Position numbers and translations under genes: made by a program | DNA from: Tepidamorphus sp. | GTDB taxonomy: Bacteria; Pseudomonadota; Alphaproteobacteria; Rhizobiales; Tepidamorphaceae | Reading direction: 5' to 3' | NCBI GenBank assembly: GCA_028280885.1 | Contig: JANQKY010000016.1 | Span: 62,001-126,000, forward strand | DNA length: 64,000 nucleotides | The notes under the pieces: generated by a model | What the model was told of the DNA's origin: nothing | Databases searched by the model: none | The model's input: the letters and a program-made list of their open reading frames with translations, nothing else | In this document: positions 53,654-62,616 of the stretch, in pieces | Layout of the letters: every line of letters starts with the position of its first letter | Position numbering within the stretch: the first letter of the stretch is position 1

Positions 53654-54157
53654 TGAAAGGCCTTTCGTGAATGAAGCGATGGAGAATGGGGTGTCGAACA
53701 GAGGCCGGATCGCATTATTGATCGCGACGCGGCCGAAAAACGGGGCGTTCCGTAACGGTATCGGAGCAGGAAAAACAAGCGCGTCTCAGGCATATTGAGT
53801 GAAAGCCCGCAGCAACGCGGCTAGAATGTCCGATGCGCTGAAGCGAAAGTCGATTTCAATGCGTGTCTATTGTGCATCTTGGCATTATCCCCAGCCAAAC
53901 CTCTGAAAAACAACGTGAAACATCAAGCGCTCCGATAATTCGAAGCCGGCAATCGGGAAAACGCTATCATGCAAAGTTGAGGTGTGCAACTGAAATGAAC
54001 GATCGTTCATCCAGCTTCGACCCCTGAGCGGCCGCTGTCTAAACAGACGTCCTTCATTTGACGCCGATCGTTGGTATAACAACAGCGTGACGCAGCGCGT
54101 GTTTGTTTCCCGGCCGTCGCGGGGACGTGGCCGGCAAGTCCCGAAGGGAGGGTATCG
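53654..54157. promoter_or_regulatory. Divergent region between the array and the polyamine-type ABC operon
   Basis: About 500 bases without a credible gene, less GC-rich than the surroundings. It contains the perfect 16-base palindrome ATGAACGATCGTTCAT (53995-54010), a good operator candidate for an unlinked regulator, and GTCT-AAAC-AGAC at 54037-54048. Promoters for both directions must lie here, but none matches the consensus clearly. GAAGGGAGG just before 54158 is the binding-protein ribosome site. Confidence 0.5.
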
Positions 54158-55216
54158 ATGAAAGCAATTCTGACCTGGGTAAGTGCGGCCGCCGCGCTTG
54201 TCGCCGCGAGTGTCCTGCCGGCCTCGGCGGACACCATCCGCGTGCTCAACTGGCAGGGCTACGGCACCGACGAGGCCTGGGCGCTGGAGGAATTCGAGAA
54301 GCGGACGGGCCATACGGTCGAGCATGAGTACTTCAACTCCGAGCAGGAGATGCTGACCAAGCTGCGGACCAATCCGGGCGCCTATGATGTCGTGCTGATC
54401 AACTCGGCCTACACGCCGCAGGCAGCCGAAGAGGGGCTGATCGTGCCGGCGGACCTCTCGAAGATCGCCAATTCCGGCGATATCGTTGCCGAGATGCTGG
54501 GCAACAAGAACCTGACGATCGACGGCAAGACCTATGGCGTGCCGTGGGTCTGGGGCGCGACGTCCTTTGCGGTCAACACCGACAAGATGGATCCGCTGCC
54601 CGATTCGATCGAGGTGCTGTGGTCGCCGGAGCTTGCCGACAAGCTCGGCTGGCGCGACGATGCGGTCGAGGCCGTCCAGATGGCGGCGATCGCGCTCGGG
54701 CAGGACATCAACAATCCTTCCGATCTTGACGCCATCAAGGAGAAGCTGCGGGCGCTCAAGCCCCAGATCCGCACCTTCTGGACCTCGGAGAACGACTGGA
54801 ACCAGTTCGTCTCGGCCGGCGAGTTCGACGCGGCGACCTATTGGAGCGGTTCGGCCTCGCGCTCGGCCAAGAATTTCGGCCTGCCGGTTGCCTTCGTGAT
54901 CCCGCAAGAGGGCGCGATCGGCTGGCTCGACGGGCTGTCGGTCGCCAAGGACGCGCCGCATCCCGAAGCCGCGCATGAATTCATCAACTGGATGATCGAT
55001 CCCGACTTCTACGTGAAGTGGGACACCGAGGTCGGCGCGCCGGCATCCGCCAATGCCAAGGCGATGGCGGGCCTGCCCGACGACGCGTTCAACCGCGCCG
55101 TGCTCGGCAATCCGGAGGTTGCCGCCAGGCTCAGGTTCATGGGGCCGATCGACGACGACATGCGCGAGAAGATGCTGGAGCTCTGGCAGGAAACCAAGAC
55201 CTACTACCAGCAGTAG
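54158..55216 (+). CDS. Polyamine-type ABC transporter substrate-binding protein (PotD-like)
   Basis: A 352-residue periplasmic protein with a Sec signal peptide (MKAILTWVSAAAALVAASV, cleavage near ASADT). The mature part begins IRVLNWQGYGTDEA, then EYFNSEQEMLTKL and YDVVLINSAY, the PotD/PotF pattern, and contains YGVPWVWGATSFAVNTD. Such proteins bind putrescine, spermidine or other cations, and related ones bind opines or amino sugars. The downstream arginase and hydrolase genes fit a nitrogen-rich substrate. Confidence 0.88.
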   Translation: MKAILTWVSAAAALVAASVLPASADTIRVLNWQGYGTDEAWALEEFEKRTGHTVEHEYFNSEQEMLTKLRTNPGAYDVVLINSAYTPQAAEEGLIVPADLSKIANSGDIVAEMLGNKNLTIDGKTYGVPWVWGATSFAVNTDKMDPLPDSIEVLWSPELADKLGWRDDAVEAVQMAAIALGQDINNPSDLDAIKEKLRALKPQIRTFWTSENDWNQFVSAGEFDAATYWSGSASRSAKNFGLPVAFVIPQEGAIGWLDGLSVAKDAPHPEAAHEFINWMIDPDFYVKWDTEVGAPASANAKAMAGLPDDAFNRAVLGNPEVAARLRFMGPIDDDMREKMLELWQETKTYYQQ

Positions 55217-55234
55217 GCCCTTACGGGCCCTGCC

Positions 55235-56128
55235 ATGGCTCACGAAGCCACACATGACACGACGGGAAACACGGCGCAGGCGGATCGGTCCGCCCGCGCC
55301 GTGGTCCTGCTGACCGGGCCGGCCTATCTCTGGCTCACCGTCACCGTGCTGCTGCCGCTGGTGGCGATGCTCTATTTCAGTTTCCTGAGCGAGGCGCCGA
55401 TCGCCGGCCGGGTCGGTGAGTTGACGCTTGAACAGTATCGCGCCTTCTTCGAGCACGCCTTTTACCTGGAACTGATCCTGCGCTCGCTCCGGCTCGGGGC
55501 GGAGGTAACGCTGTTCTGCTTCCTGCTCGGTTTCCCCTGCGCCTATGTGCTGGCCAAGACCATCAAGGGGCGCTGGCGCGAGGCGCTGTTCCTATTGGTG
55601 ATTATCCCGTTCTGGTCGAACGCGCTGGTGCGGGTCTTTTCCTGGACCATGGTGCTGCGCGGCAACGGCCTCTTGGAACGGGCGATCGAGACGGTGTTTC
55701 CGGGTGCGGGATCGCTCGACCTGCTGTTCACCTACAACGCCGTCGTGATCGGCCTCGTCCACTCCTACCTGCCCTACATGATCCTGACCTGCTACATCTC
55801 GCTGCAGGCGATCGATGACGATCTGATCGCGGCGGCCCGATCGCTCGGCGCTTCCTGGCTGACGATCCTGCGGCGGCTGATCCTGCCGCTGGCGATGCCG
55901 GGTATCGTCGCCGGCGCGGTCTTGATCTTCGTTCCCGTCATCGGCTCGTTCATGGAGCCGCGCATCCTCGGCGGCCGGCAGGGCACGTTCATCGGTACCA
56001 TCATCGAGGATCAGTTCACCGCCGTGTTCAACTGGCCGCTCGGCGCGGCGCTGTCCTTCATCCTGCTCGCCTGCGTGCTGGTGATCTTCATTCCCTTCAC
56101 CTTCGCCGCCCGGAGGATGAGCGGATGA
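55235..56128 (+). CDS. Polyamine-type ABC transporter permease (PotB-like)
   Basis: A 297-residue inner-membrane protein with six helices. The coupling loop reads IAAARSLGASWLTILRRLILPLA and MEPRILGG is a PotB hallmark. An N-terminal part of about 25 residues precedes the first helix. Its stop overlaps the next permease start as ATGA. Confidence 0.92.
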   Translation: MAHEATHDTTGNTAQADRSARAVVLLTGPAYLWLTVTVLLPLVAMLYFSFLSEAPIAGRVGELTLEQYRAFFEHAFYLELILRSLRLGAEVTLFCFLLGFPCAYVLAKTIKGRWREALFLLVIIPFWSNALVRVFSWTMVLRGNGLLERAIETVFPGAGSLDLLFTYNAVVIGLVHSYLPYMILTCYISLQAIDDDLIAAARSLGASWLTILRRLILPLAMPGIVAGAVLIFVPVIGSFMEPRILGGRQGTFIGTIIEDQFTAVFNWPLGAALSFILLACVLVIFIPFTFAARRMSG

Positions 56129-56895
56129 AGGTATTGGGGCGGGTCTATCTCGGGTTTGTCCTGGTGTTCCTCTATGCGCCGATCGCGGTGATGGCGGCGA
56201 TGTCGTTCAATTCCTCGCAGTTCTACCAACTGCCGATCGACTGGTCGCTGAAATGGTACGGCGCGCTTGCCGGCAACAGCCGGCTGATCGATGCTGGGCT
56301 CAACTCGATCCTGGTCGCGGTCATCACCACGGTCATCGCCGGCACGCTGGGCACGGCCGCGGCGCTTGCCTTCTTCCGCTACCGCTTCCGCGGTAAGCGC
56401 TTCCTGCAGGCGCTGCTGTTTCCGCCGATCGCCATTCCCTGGCTGATCACCGGCACGGCGATGCTGCTGTTCTTCTTCTGGACCGGCATCGGCCGCGGTA
56501 TGCATGCGATGGTGCTCGGCCATGTGGCGCTGGCGCTGCCTTACGTGATCATCGTCGTCTCGGCGCGCTTGCAGGCCTTCGATCCGGATCTGGAGGCGGC
56601 CGCCCGCTCGCTCGGTGCGGGCCCCTGGCAGGTGGTGCGCTATGTGACGCTGCCGTTCCTGGCGCCGGGGATCATCGCAGCCGCGCTGTTTGCCTTCGCG
56701 GTCTCGTTCGACCAGTTCGTCATTTCCTATTTCCTCGCCGTCCCCGGCGTCTCGACCTTGCCGGTCGAGATCTATACATCGATCCGCAAGGGCTTCACCC
56801 CGGAGATAAACGCCATTTCGACGATCGTCATCATCGCCTCCATGGCGCTCCTGATCGGGGTCGCCCGCTTCTACCGGTTCGGCGGAGAGCGCTGA
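56125..56895 (+). CDS. Polyamine-type ABC transporter permease (PotC-like)
   Basis: A 256-residue inner-membrane protein. FNSSQFYQLPIDWSLKWY near the N-terminus and the coupling loop EAAARSLGAGPWQVVRYVTLP are PotC-like. VSFDQFVISYFL also fits. It overlaps the ATPase gene as TGATG. Confidence 0.92.
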   Translation: MKVLGRVYLGFVLVFLYAPIAVMAAMSFNSSQFYQLPIDWSLKWYGALAGNSRLIDAGLNSILVAVITTVIAGTLGTAAALAFFRYRFRGKRFLQALLFPPIAIPWLITGTAMLLFFFWTGIGRGMHAMVLGHVALALPYVIIVVSARLQAFDPDLEAAARSLGAGPWQVVRYVTLPFLAPGIIAAALFAFAVSFDQFVISYFLAVPGVSTLPVEIYTSIRKGFTPEINAISTIVIIASMALLIGVARFYRFGGER

Positions 56896-57953
56896 TGGCG
56901 ACCGTTTCGGCAAAGGGCGTCAGCAAGCTGTTCGGCACGTTCAAGGCGCTCGACGACGTGTCCATCGATTTCGACGACGGCGGCTTCTACGGGCTGCTCG
57001 GGCCGTCCGGTAGCGGCAAGACGACGCTTCTGCGCCTGATCGCCGGTTTCGAGTTTCCCGATAGCGGTTCGATCTCGATCGGCGGGGAGGCGGTCGAGCG
57101 GGTGCCGACGGAAAAGCGCGACGTCGGCATGATGTTCCAGAGCTACGCGCTGTTTCCCAATATGAGCGTGTTCGACAATGTCGCCTTCGGCCTCACCGTG
57201 CGCCGGCTGCCGGCATCGGAGATCCGCAAGCGGGTCGGTGAGGCGCTTCAACTGGTGCGGCTTGACGGGCTCGATCAGCGCCGGCCGCATCAGCTTTCCG
57301 GCGGCCAGCGGCAGCGCGTCGCGCTTGCCCGGGCAATCGTCATCCGGCCGCGGGTCCTGCTGCTCGACGAACCGCTGAGCGCGCTCGACAAGGCGCTGCG
57401 GACCGGCATGCAGGTGGAACTGAAGCGCATCCAGCGCGAGATCGGCATCACCACGATCTTCGTTACCCACGACCAGGAGGAGGCGCTGACCCTGAGCGAC
57501 CGCATCGGCGTCCTGCGCGAGGGCAGGCTCGTTCAGGAGGGCGCGCCGCGTGATATCTACGAGCGGCCGAACAGCGCCTTCGCCGCGACCTTCCTAGGCG
57601 ATGCCAACCTGTTCGAGGGCGCTGTGGAAGACGGGGCGGTGCGCCTTGCCGGCGGGCCGCTGGTGCGAACCGACGATCCACTTCCCGCCGCAGGGGCATC
57701 GGTGACGGTCGCTGTGCGACCGGAGCGGATGACGGTGCGTTTGGAGGGGGACGACAGCGGGCCGGAGCACAACGAGATCGGCGCGCAGGTGGAGGCCGCG
57801 ATCTTCGCCGGCAACAGCCTGACCTATCATCTGAAACGCGGCGATATGCCGATCCGCGTTTTCGTCCAGAACAGCGGCGCCGCGCCCGTCGCCGCCGGAA
57901 CGCCGGTGCGACTCACCTGGCAGCCGGCGCATACCATCGTGGTGTCGCGATGA
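56895..57953 (+). CDS. Polyamine-type ABC transporter ATP-binding protein (PotA-like)
   Basis: A 352-residue ATPase: Walker A GPSGSGKTT, FQSYALFPNMSVFDNV, signature LSGGQRQRVA, Walker B VLLLDEPLSALD, FVTHDQEEAL, and a C-terminal TOBE domain (VRPERMTV). It completes a four-part uptake system. Its stop overlaps the hydrolase start by 4 bases, so the downstream enzymes are co-expressed with the transporter. Confidence 0.93.
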   Translation: MATVSAKGVSKLFGTFKALDDVSIDFDDGGFYGLLGPSGSGKTTLLRLIAGFEFPDSGSISIGGEAVERVPTEKRDVGMMFQSYALFPNMSVFDNVAFGLTVRRLPASEIRKRVGEALQLVRLDGLDQRRPHQLSGGQRQRVALARAIVIRPRVLLLDEPLSALDKALRTGMQVELKRIQREIGITTIFVTHDQEEALTLSDRIGVLREGRLVQEGAPRDIYERPNSAFAATFLGDANLFEGAVEDGAVRLAGGPLVRTDDPLPAAGASVTVAVRPERMTVRLEGDDSGPEHNEIGAQVEAAIFAGNSLTYHLKRGDMPIRVFVQNSGAAPVAAGTPVRLTWQPAHTIVVSR

Positions 57954-58558
57954 GCGCGCTCCGTCACGGGCCGGTCCCGCCTGACGCGCTGGTTCTGTGC
58001 ATCGACATGCAACGGGTCTTCCTGGAGCCGGGTCCCTGGCATTGCCCGGAAGCGGTGGCGATCCTGCCGGCGGTCACCCGGCTCGTCTCGGCGCGGCCGG
58101 CGCAAAGCCTGTTCACGCGGTTCATCTCGGCAGAGACGCCGAAGGATGCGGTCGGTGCCTGGCAGCGCTACTACCGGCACTGGGAAAGCGTGACGATCAG
58201 CCGGATCGGCCGGGCGCCCTATGACCTGCATCCCGATCTCGCGGCGATCGCCCGGGCCGAAAACACCTTCGACAAGGCGACCTATGACGCTTTCGATGCG
58301 TCCGCCTTCGCCGATACCATCAGGACCCGCGCGCCCGAGGCGCTGATCCTGTGCGGGGTCGAGACCGATGTCTGCGTGCTGGCGACCGTCTTCTCCGCCG
58401 TCGATCTCGGCTATCACGTGATCCTCGCCCGCGACGCGCTGACGGGCGCCGATCCGAAGACGCACGAGGCCTGCCTGCATATGCTCGAAGCGCGCTTCGA
58501 TCTCCAGGTCGAGATCGCCGATACGGATGTAATCCTCGCGGAGTGGACCGCGCCATGA
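57950..58558 (+). CDS. Isochorismatase-family cysteine hydrolase
   Basis: A 202-residue hydrolase. The catalytic triad is visible as Asp in LCIDMQ, Lys in FDKATYDAF and Cys in GVETDVCVLAT. The family includes nicotinamidases, N-carbamoyl amino acid hydrolases and ureidoacrylate hydrolases, with C-N bond cleavage usual. Placed after the ABC transporter and followed by a glycoside hydrolase with ATGA overlap, it probably acts on a product of the imported compound. Confidence 0.88.
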   Translation: MSALRHGPVPPDALVLCIDMQRVFLEPGPWHCPEAVAILPAVTRLVSARPAQSLFTRFISAETPKDAVGAWQRYYRHWESVTISRIGRAPYDLHPDLAAIARAENTFDKATYDAFDASAFADTIRTRAPEALILCGVETDVCVLATVFSAVDLGYHVILARDALTGADPKTHEACLHMLEARFDLQVEIADTDVILAEWTAP

Positions 58559-60726
58559 AACCGGCGGGCTGGGGAACCTGGTCGGCGGACCGGCCGGTCG
58601 AGCTTGTGCATCCGACAAGCGGCCTGACGGTGACGCCGGTGCTCTATTCGGCGCGGGCGGGCACCATCTCGCGGATCGGCATGGGGCCGGACCTGACGCT
58701 TGGCGAGCGGTCGCTGGACGGCCGGTCGATCGCCTTTAGGACCGGCCATGCCGAGACGGCGCTGCACTGGCGATACGCGCTGGGCGACGGGAACACAGCC
58801 ACGATCGACTGGGAGACGCGGGCGAACGGCGAATGGGGCCTGCGGTTCTGGGTGATCCTGTGCCTGTCCGGTTACGGTTTCACCTTTCGTCATGATCCCG
58901 AGACCGGACGGGTAACGGCAGCCAAGGGCGAAACGGCTTTCGAGATCGTATCGGCCAAGAAGCCGCTGCTTGTCACCGCGCATGCGGATCTCGATGCGCT
59001 TGAGGCGGAGTATCACGAACACGGCTATTTCTATCTGGCGTCGCGTGCGACCGAGGGGGAGTTCCTCGCGCTCCGGTTCAATCTGGAGGAGGGGCCGGCG
59101 ATGCGGATCGCGATCGCGCCTCAAGGGACGATCGCGGACCGCCCCGCGCTTCCCGAGCACGCCATCGGCCTTATCACCGGCGCCGCGGCGCAGCCGCTGC
59201 AGGCCGCCCATGACGTGATGGCCTGGAACCATGTCCATGATCATGTCAACGATCGGCCCTATACCGTCCTGACCCGGTTCTGGAATTCCCACAAGTTCGG
59301 CGGTTTCGGCGTCTGGATGAACGATATCATCTATAACGCCATGCTCTGGGGCCTGTTCGACGAACACGCCGCGCGCGCCAATCTGGAAGCGGTCTTCGCC
59401 TGGCAGACGGAGGATGGCAACTTCCCCTGCCTGATCACCGGCAACGACCAGTGGCTCGACCGGTCGCAGCCGCCGATCGTCTCCTATGCGGTCTGGTCGC
59501 TGGCCGCCCGGTTCGGCGACACGGGGCTCTTGGAATGGGCCTATCCGGCCCTGAAGCGCAATCACGACTGGTGGTGGCGCCGACGCTCGGCGGGCGAGAA
59601 AGGGCTCGTCGTCTACGGGACGAGCCTTGATGTCGGCGAGGGGCTCTACAAGGGCACCAAGCTTGCCGCCAAGGATGAATCCTCGATGGACAACATGGCC
59701 GTCCACGATCCGGCGCCCTTCGACGAGGAAACCGGGCTCTTGATGTCCTACGATGTCGGCCTCAACAGCCTGCTGGCGCTAGACGGGGAGTGCTTGTCCC
59801 TGATCGCCGACAGGCTAGGCCGGGCGGACGAGGCGGATCGCTACCGGGCATCGAGTGATGCACATAAACAGGCGATCCGCACCCACCTGTGGGACGAGAC
59901 GCGGGGCGTCTTCGCGAACCGGCTGCTTGAGGGCGATTTCGTCGAACCGCTGGCGCCGACGTCGTTCTACCCGATGGCGGCGGGGGCGGCGACGGCTGAT
60001 CAGGTCGACAGCCTGATCGCCAACTATCTGACAAATGAAGACAAATTCGGCGGCGCGCCCGGCCTGCCGTCAGCGACCCGCGATCATCCCGCCTATCACG
60101 ACAACGTCTACTGGCGCGGCCGGATCTGGGCGCCGCTCAACTTCTGGACCTGGCAGGGCCTGCGGCGTGCCGGCCGGGAGGGGGAAGCCCGCGATCTTGC
60201 CGGTATGAGCTGGGCGCTCTTTTCCAACGGCTGGCGCGACCGGCAGTGCGGTGAGAACTACAATGCCGAAACCGGCGCGATCCTCGATCAGGCCGACACC
60301 GACGCCTTCTACTCCTGGGGCGCGCTCATGGCGATGATGCCGGTCGCGACCGCGCTCGACGTGACACCCTGGCAGGGTTTCAGCCTGGACCGGCCCTTGG
60401 ACGCGGCGCCCGTCGGACCCGTTGCCTCGCCGCTTGGCGCGTTGAATGTGACGGTCGAGGACGGCGTCCTGCGGGCGCGGTGTGGCGATGCCGTGCTGAT
60501 CGAGACCTCGCTTGGCGGTCTTCGCCATATCGACTGGACGGAGGCGGGATTCTCCGCCGAAATCCCTGCCGGGCCCGCCGGAGACTGGATCGCGCTGCCG
60601 GGTCGGGATATGCGGGATGCGGTTCTTGACGGAGAACCGATCGCGGCAGGACCGGCAGGCCGCATTCATCTACCGGATCGCCCTTCGCCGTCAACACTCG
60701 TTGTCCCAGGAGCAGGCCTGTCATGA
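58555..60726 (+). CDS. Glycoside hydrolase with (alpha/alpha)6 fold, GH63/MGH1-like
   Basis: A 723-residue protein without a signal peptide. An N-terminal beta-rich region (1-220) precedes a helical catalytic domain with WNSHKFGGFGVWMND, DGNFPCLI, the DESSMDNMAVHD segment (catalytic-type Asp and Glu seen in GH63/trehalase-like enzymes), YWRGRIWAPLNFWTWQGLRR and ENYNAETG. I chose the ATG at 58555, overlapping the hydrolase stop; the longer frame shadows it. It should trim an intracellular glycoside delivered by the transporter. The sugar specificity is unknown. Confidence 0.8.
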   Translation: MKPAGWGTWSADRPVELVHPTSGLTVTPVLYSARAGTISRIGMGPDLTLGERSLDGRSIAFRTGHAETALHWRYALGDGNTATIDWETRANGEWGLRFWVILCLSGYGFTFRHDPETGRVTAAKGETAFEIVSAKKPLLVTAHADLDALEAEYHEHGYFYLASRATEGEFLALRFNLEEGPAMRIAIAPQGTIADRPALPEHAIGLITGAAAQPLQAAHDVMAWNHVHDHVNDRPYTVLTRFWNSHKFGGFGVWMNDIIYNAMLWGLFDEHAARANLEAVFAWQTEDGNFPCLITGNDQWLDRSQPPIVSYAVWSLAARFGDTGLLEWAYPALKRNHDWWWRRRSAGEKGLVVYGTSLDVGEGLYKGTKLAAKDESSMDNMAVHDPAPFDEETGLLMSYDVGLNSLLALDGECLSLIADRLGRADEADRYRASSDAHKQAIRTHLWDETRGVFANRLLEGDFVEPLAPTSFYPMAAGAATADQVDSLIANYLTNEDKFGGAPGLPSATRDHPAYHDNVYWRGRIWAPLNFWTWQGLRRAGREGEARDLAGMSWALFSNGWRDRQCGENYNAETGAILDQADTDAFYSWGALMAMMPVATALDVTPWQGFSLDRPLDAAPVGPVASPLGALNVTVEDGVLRARCGDAVLIETSLGGLRHIDWTEAGFSAEIPAGPAGDWIALPGRDMRDAVLDGEPIAAGPAGRIHLPDRPSPSTLVVPGAGLS

Positions 60727-61619
60727 CCGAACCCAGGCACATCATCATCGACTGCGATCCGGGCATCGACGATGCTGTCGCGCTGATGCTGGCGACCGCG
60801 TCGCCGGCGCTCGATCTGGTCGCGGTGACAGCCGTGCACGGCAACAAGCCGATCTCAACGACGGTCGCGAACGCCCGCCGCATCCTCGATCTTGTCGGCG
60901 CCGACGATATCCCCGTCTATCAGGGCGCGGCGCGGCCGCTATTGCTCGATGCGGTTCCCGACAACGACTATTACGGCGCCGACGGTCTCGGCGATGTCGG
61001 CCTGCCGCCGGCCTCGCGCGAGCCGGATCCGGGGATCGCTGCGGAAAAGCTCGTCGAGATCGTGATGGCCGCGCCGGAGAAATCGATCACCGTCTGCCCG
61101 ATCGGCCCGATGACCAATCTGGCGCTCGCCATGCGGCTGGAAAGCCGGTTCGCCGGCCGGCTTGCCGGGATCTGCGCCATGGGTGGCGATTTCGGTCACG
61201 GGCCGAAGGAGGAGTTCAACGTCCGCACCGATCCGGCCGCCGTCGATATCGTCCTGCAAAGCGGCGCTCCCCTGACGCTGGTGCCCTATGACGTCACGCG
61301 GACCCTTCACGCCGATGAGGCGACGCTGTCGACGCTTGCGGCCTCCGGCGACAGGCGCGGCGAAGCCGTCGCCGCGATGGAGCGACAGCGCAATCCGGTC
61401 GGCTCGGCCCTGCATGACCCTTGTGCGATCGCCGCGCTGATCGATCCAGGGCTCGTCACGAGCGAACGCGGCACGATCCGCATCGAGTGGCGCGACCCGC
61501 AGGGCGAGGGGATCACCGAGTTCGAACCGTCCGCCGACGGCCCCCATACCCTCGTGCGCGGCGTCGATCATGGCCGCCTGATGGCGCTGCTCATCGCCCT
61601 TCTGACCGAGCGGGCCTGA
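60723..61619 (+). CDS. Nucleoside hydrolase, inosine-uridine preferring type
   Basis: A 298-residue N-ribohydrolase. The metal-binding signature IIDCDPGIDDAVALML is at the N-terminus, and the family segments NKPISTTVANARRIL, GPMTNLALAMR, CAMGGDF and the FNVRTDPAAVDIVL piece follow. It ends with the metal Asp region HDPCAIAAL. It splits nucleosides or other N-glycosides to ribose and base. It overlaps the preceding gene by 4 bases and lies 5 bases before a ribokinase gene, which would take the ribose. Confidence 0.92.
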   Translation: MTEPRHIIIDCDPGIDDAVALMLATASPALDLVAVTAVHGNKPISTTVANARRILDLVGADDIPVYQGAARPLLLDAVPDNDYYGADGLGDVGLPPASREPDPGIAAEKLVEIVMAAPEKSITVCPIGPMTNLALAMRLESRFAGRLAGICAMGGDFGHGPKEEFNVRTDPAAVDIVLQSGAPLTLVPYDVTRTLHADEATLSTLAASGDRRGEAVAAMERQRNPVGSALHDPCAIAALIDPGLVTSERGTIRIEWRDPQGEGITEFEPSADGPHTLVRGVDHGRLMALLIALLTERA

Positions 61620-61624
61620 GGGTC

Positions 61625-62533
61625 ATGACCGGATCAAACCCGTTCGCCCGCGTCGTCGTCTTCGGCTCGATCAATACGGACGTCGTCGTTCCGGTACCGC
61701 GCCTACCGATCGCCGGTGAAACGCTGCTGGGCGGTGACGCGGCGATCCTGCCGGGCGGCAAGGGCGCCAACCAGGCCCATGCGGCGCGGCTTGCCGGTGT
61801 CGCGGTGGCGATGGTCGGCCGGGTCGGGCAGGACGAGCTTGCCGGGCCGGCGCTGTCGATGCTTGAGGCGAGTGGCGTCGATCTCGGGGCCGTCCGGCCC
61901 TCGCGACGGGCGACCGGCTGCGCGATGATCTGGAGCGGCCCCGACGGCTCGAGCACCATCGTGGTTTCACCCGGCGCCAATCAGGACATTAACGCCGATG
62001 ACGTGCCGGAGGCGCTTGTCGGCCCGGACACCGTGCTCGTCCTGCAGCAGGAGGTGCCGCTTGCCGAGAATGCCCGGCTCGCCGCGCGTGCCCGCGAGCG
62101 CGGCGCGACGATCCTGCTCAACATGGCGCCGGCACAGGTGCCGGACCGTGAGACGCTCGACGCGCTCGACTATCTGATCGTCAACGATATCGAGCTTGCG
62201 ATGATCGCCGCGGCGCTCGGGATCGCCGGCGCGGACCCGGCCGAGCGGCTGGCGCGGGCGATCGGCGCGAAGGTCCTCTCGACCCATGGCGAGGCCGGCG
62301 CCGCGCTCACCGATGGCGAAACGACGATCCGGCAGCCGGGTCGCACCGTCGATGTCGTCGACACGACCGGTGCGGGCGACACCTTCACCGGCGTCTTCGC
62401 CGCCTGCCTCGTGCGCGGGCTCGACGAGGCCGCAGCCCTTGCCCATGCCAATGCGGCCGCGGCCCACTGCTGTACCAGACAGGGCGCGCAGACGGCGCAG
62501 GTCGGCTGGGATGTCTTCGCAAAAGACGTCTGA
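61625..62533 (+). CDS. rbsK: Ribokinase (PfkB family)
   Basis: A 302-residue sugar kinase. It has VVFGSINTDVVVPVPRLPIAGET, GGKGANQAHAARLAG, LLNMAPAQ, LIVNDIELAMI and the anion-hole signature DTTGAGDTFTGVFAACL with the catalytic Asp. GANQA and the opening are those of ribokinase rather than fructokinase. It phosphorylates ribose from the nucleoside hydrolase to ribose 5-phosphate. I used the ATG at 61625; the longer frame upstream is a shadow. Confidence 0.92.
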   Translation: MTGSNPFARVVVFGSINTDVVVPVPRLPIAGETLLGGDAAILPGGKGANQAHAARLAGVAVAMVGRVGQDELAGPALSMLEASGVDLGAVRPSRRATGCAMIWSGPDGSSTIVVSPGANQDINADDVPEALVGPDTVLVLQQEVPLAENARLAARARERGATILLNMAPAQVPDRETLDALDYLIVNDIELAMIAAALGIAGADPAERLARAIGAKVLSTHGEAGAALTDGETTIRQPGRTVDVVDTTGAGDTFTGVFAACLVRGLDEAAALAHANAAAAHCCTRQGAQTAQVGWDVFAKDV

Positions 62534-62616
62534 TCGGGACGAAGCCATTGAAATTCGTCGCGAATGGGGCTTTATCCGGGACGCATCACCGTCTTCCGAC
62601 AGAAAGGGTCGCCGGC

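Noticed and set aside
58351..58554. Longer start for the glycoside hydrolase
   Set aside because: It would run inside the isochorismatase-like gene in another frame; the overlapping ATG at 58555 fits the operon pattern.
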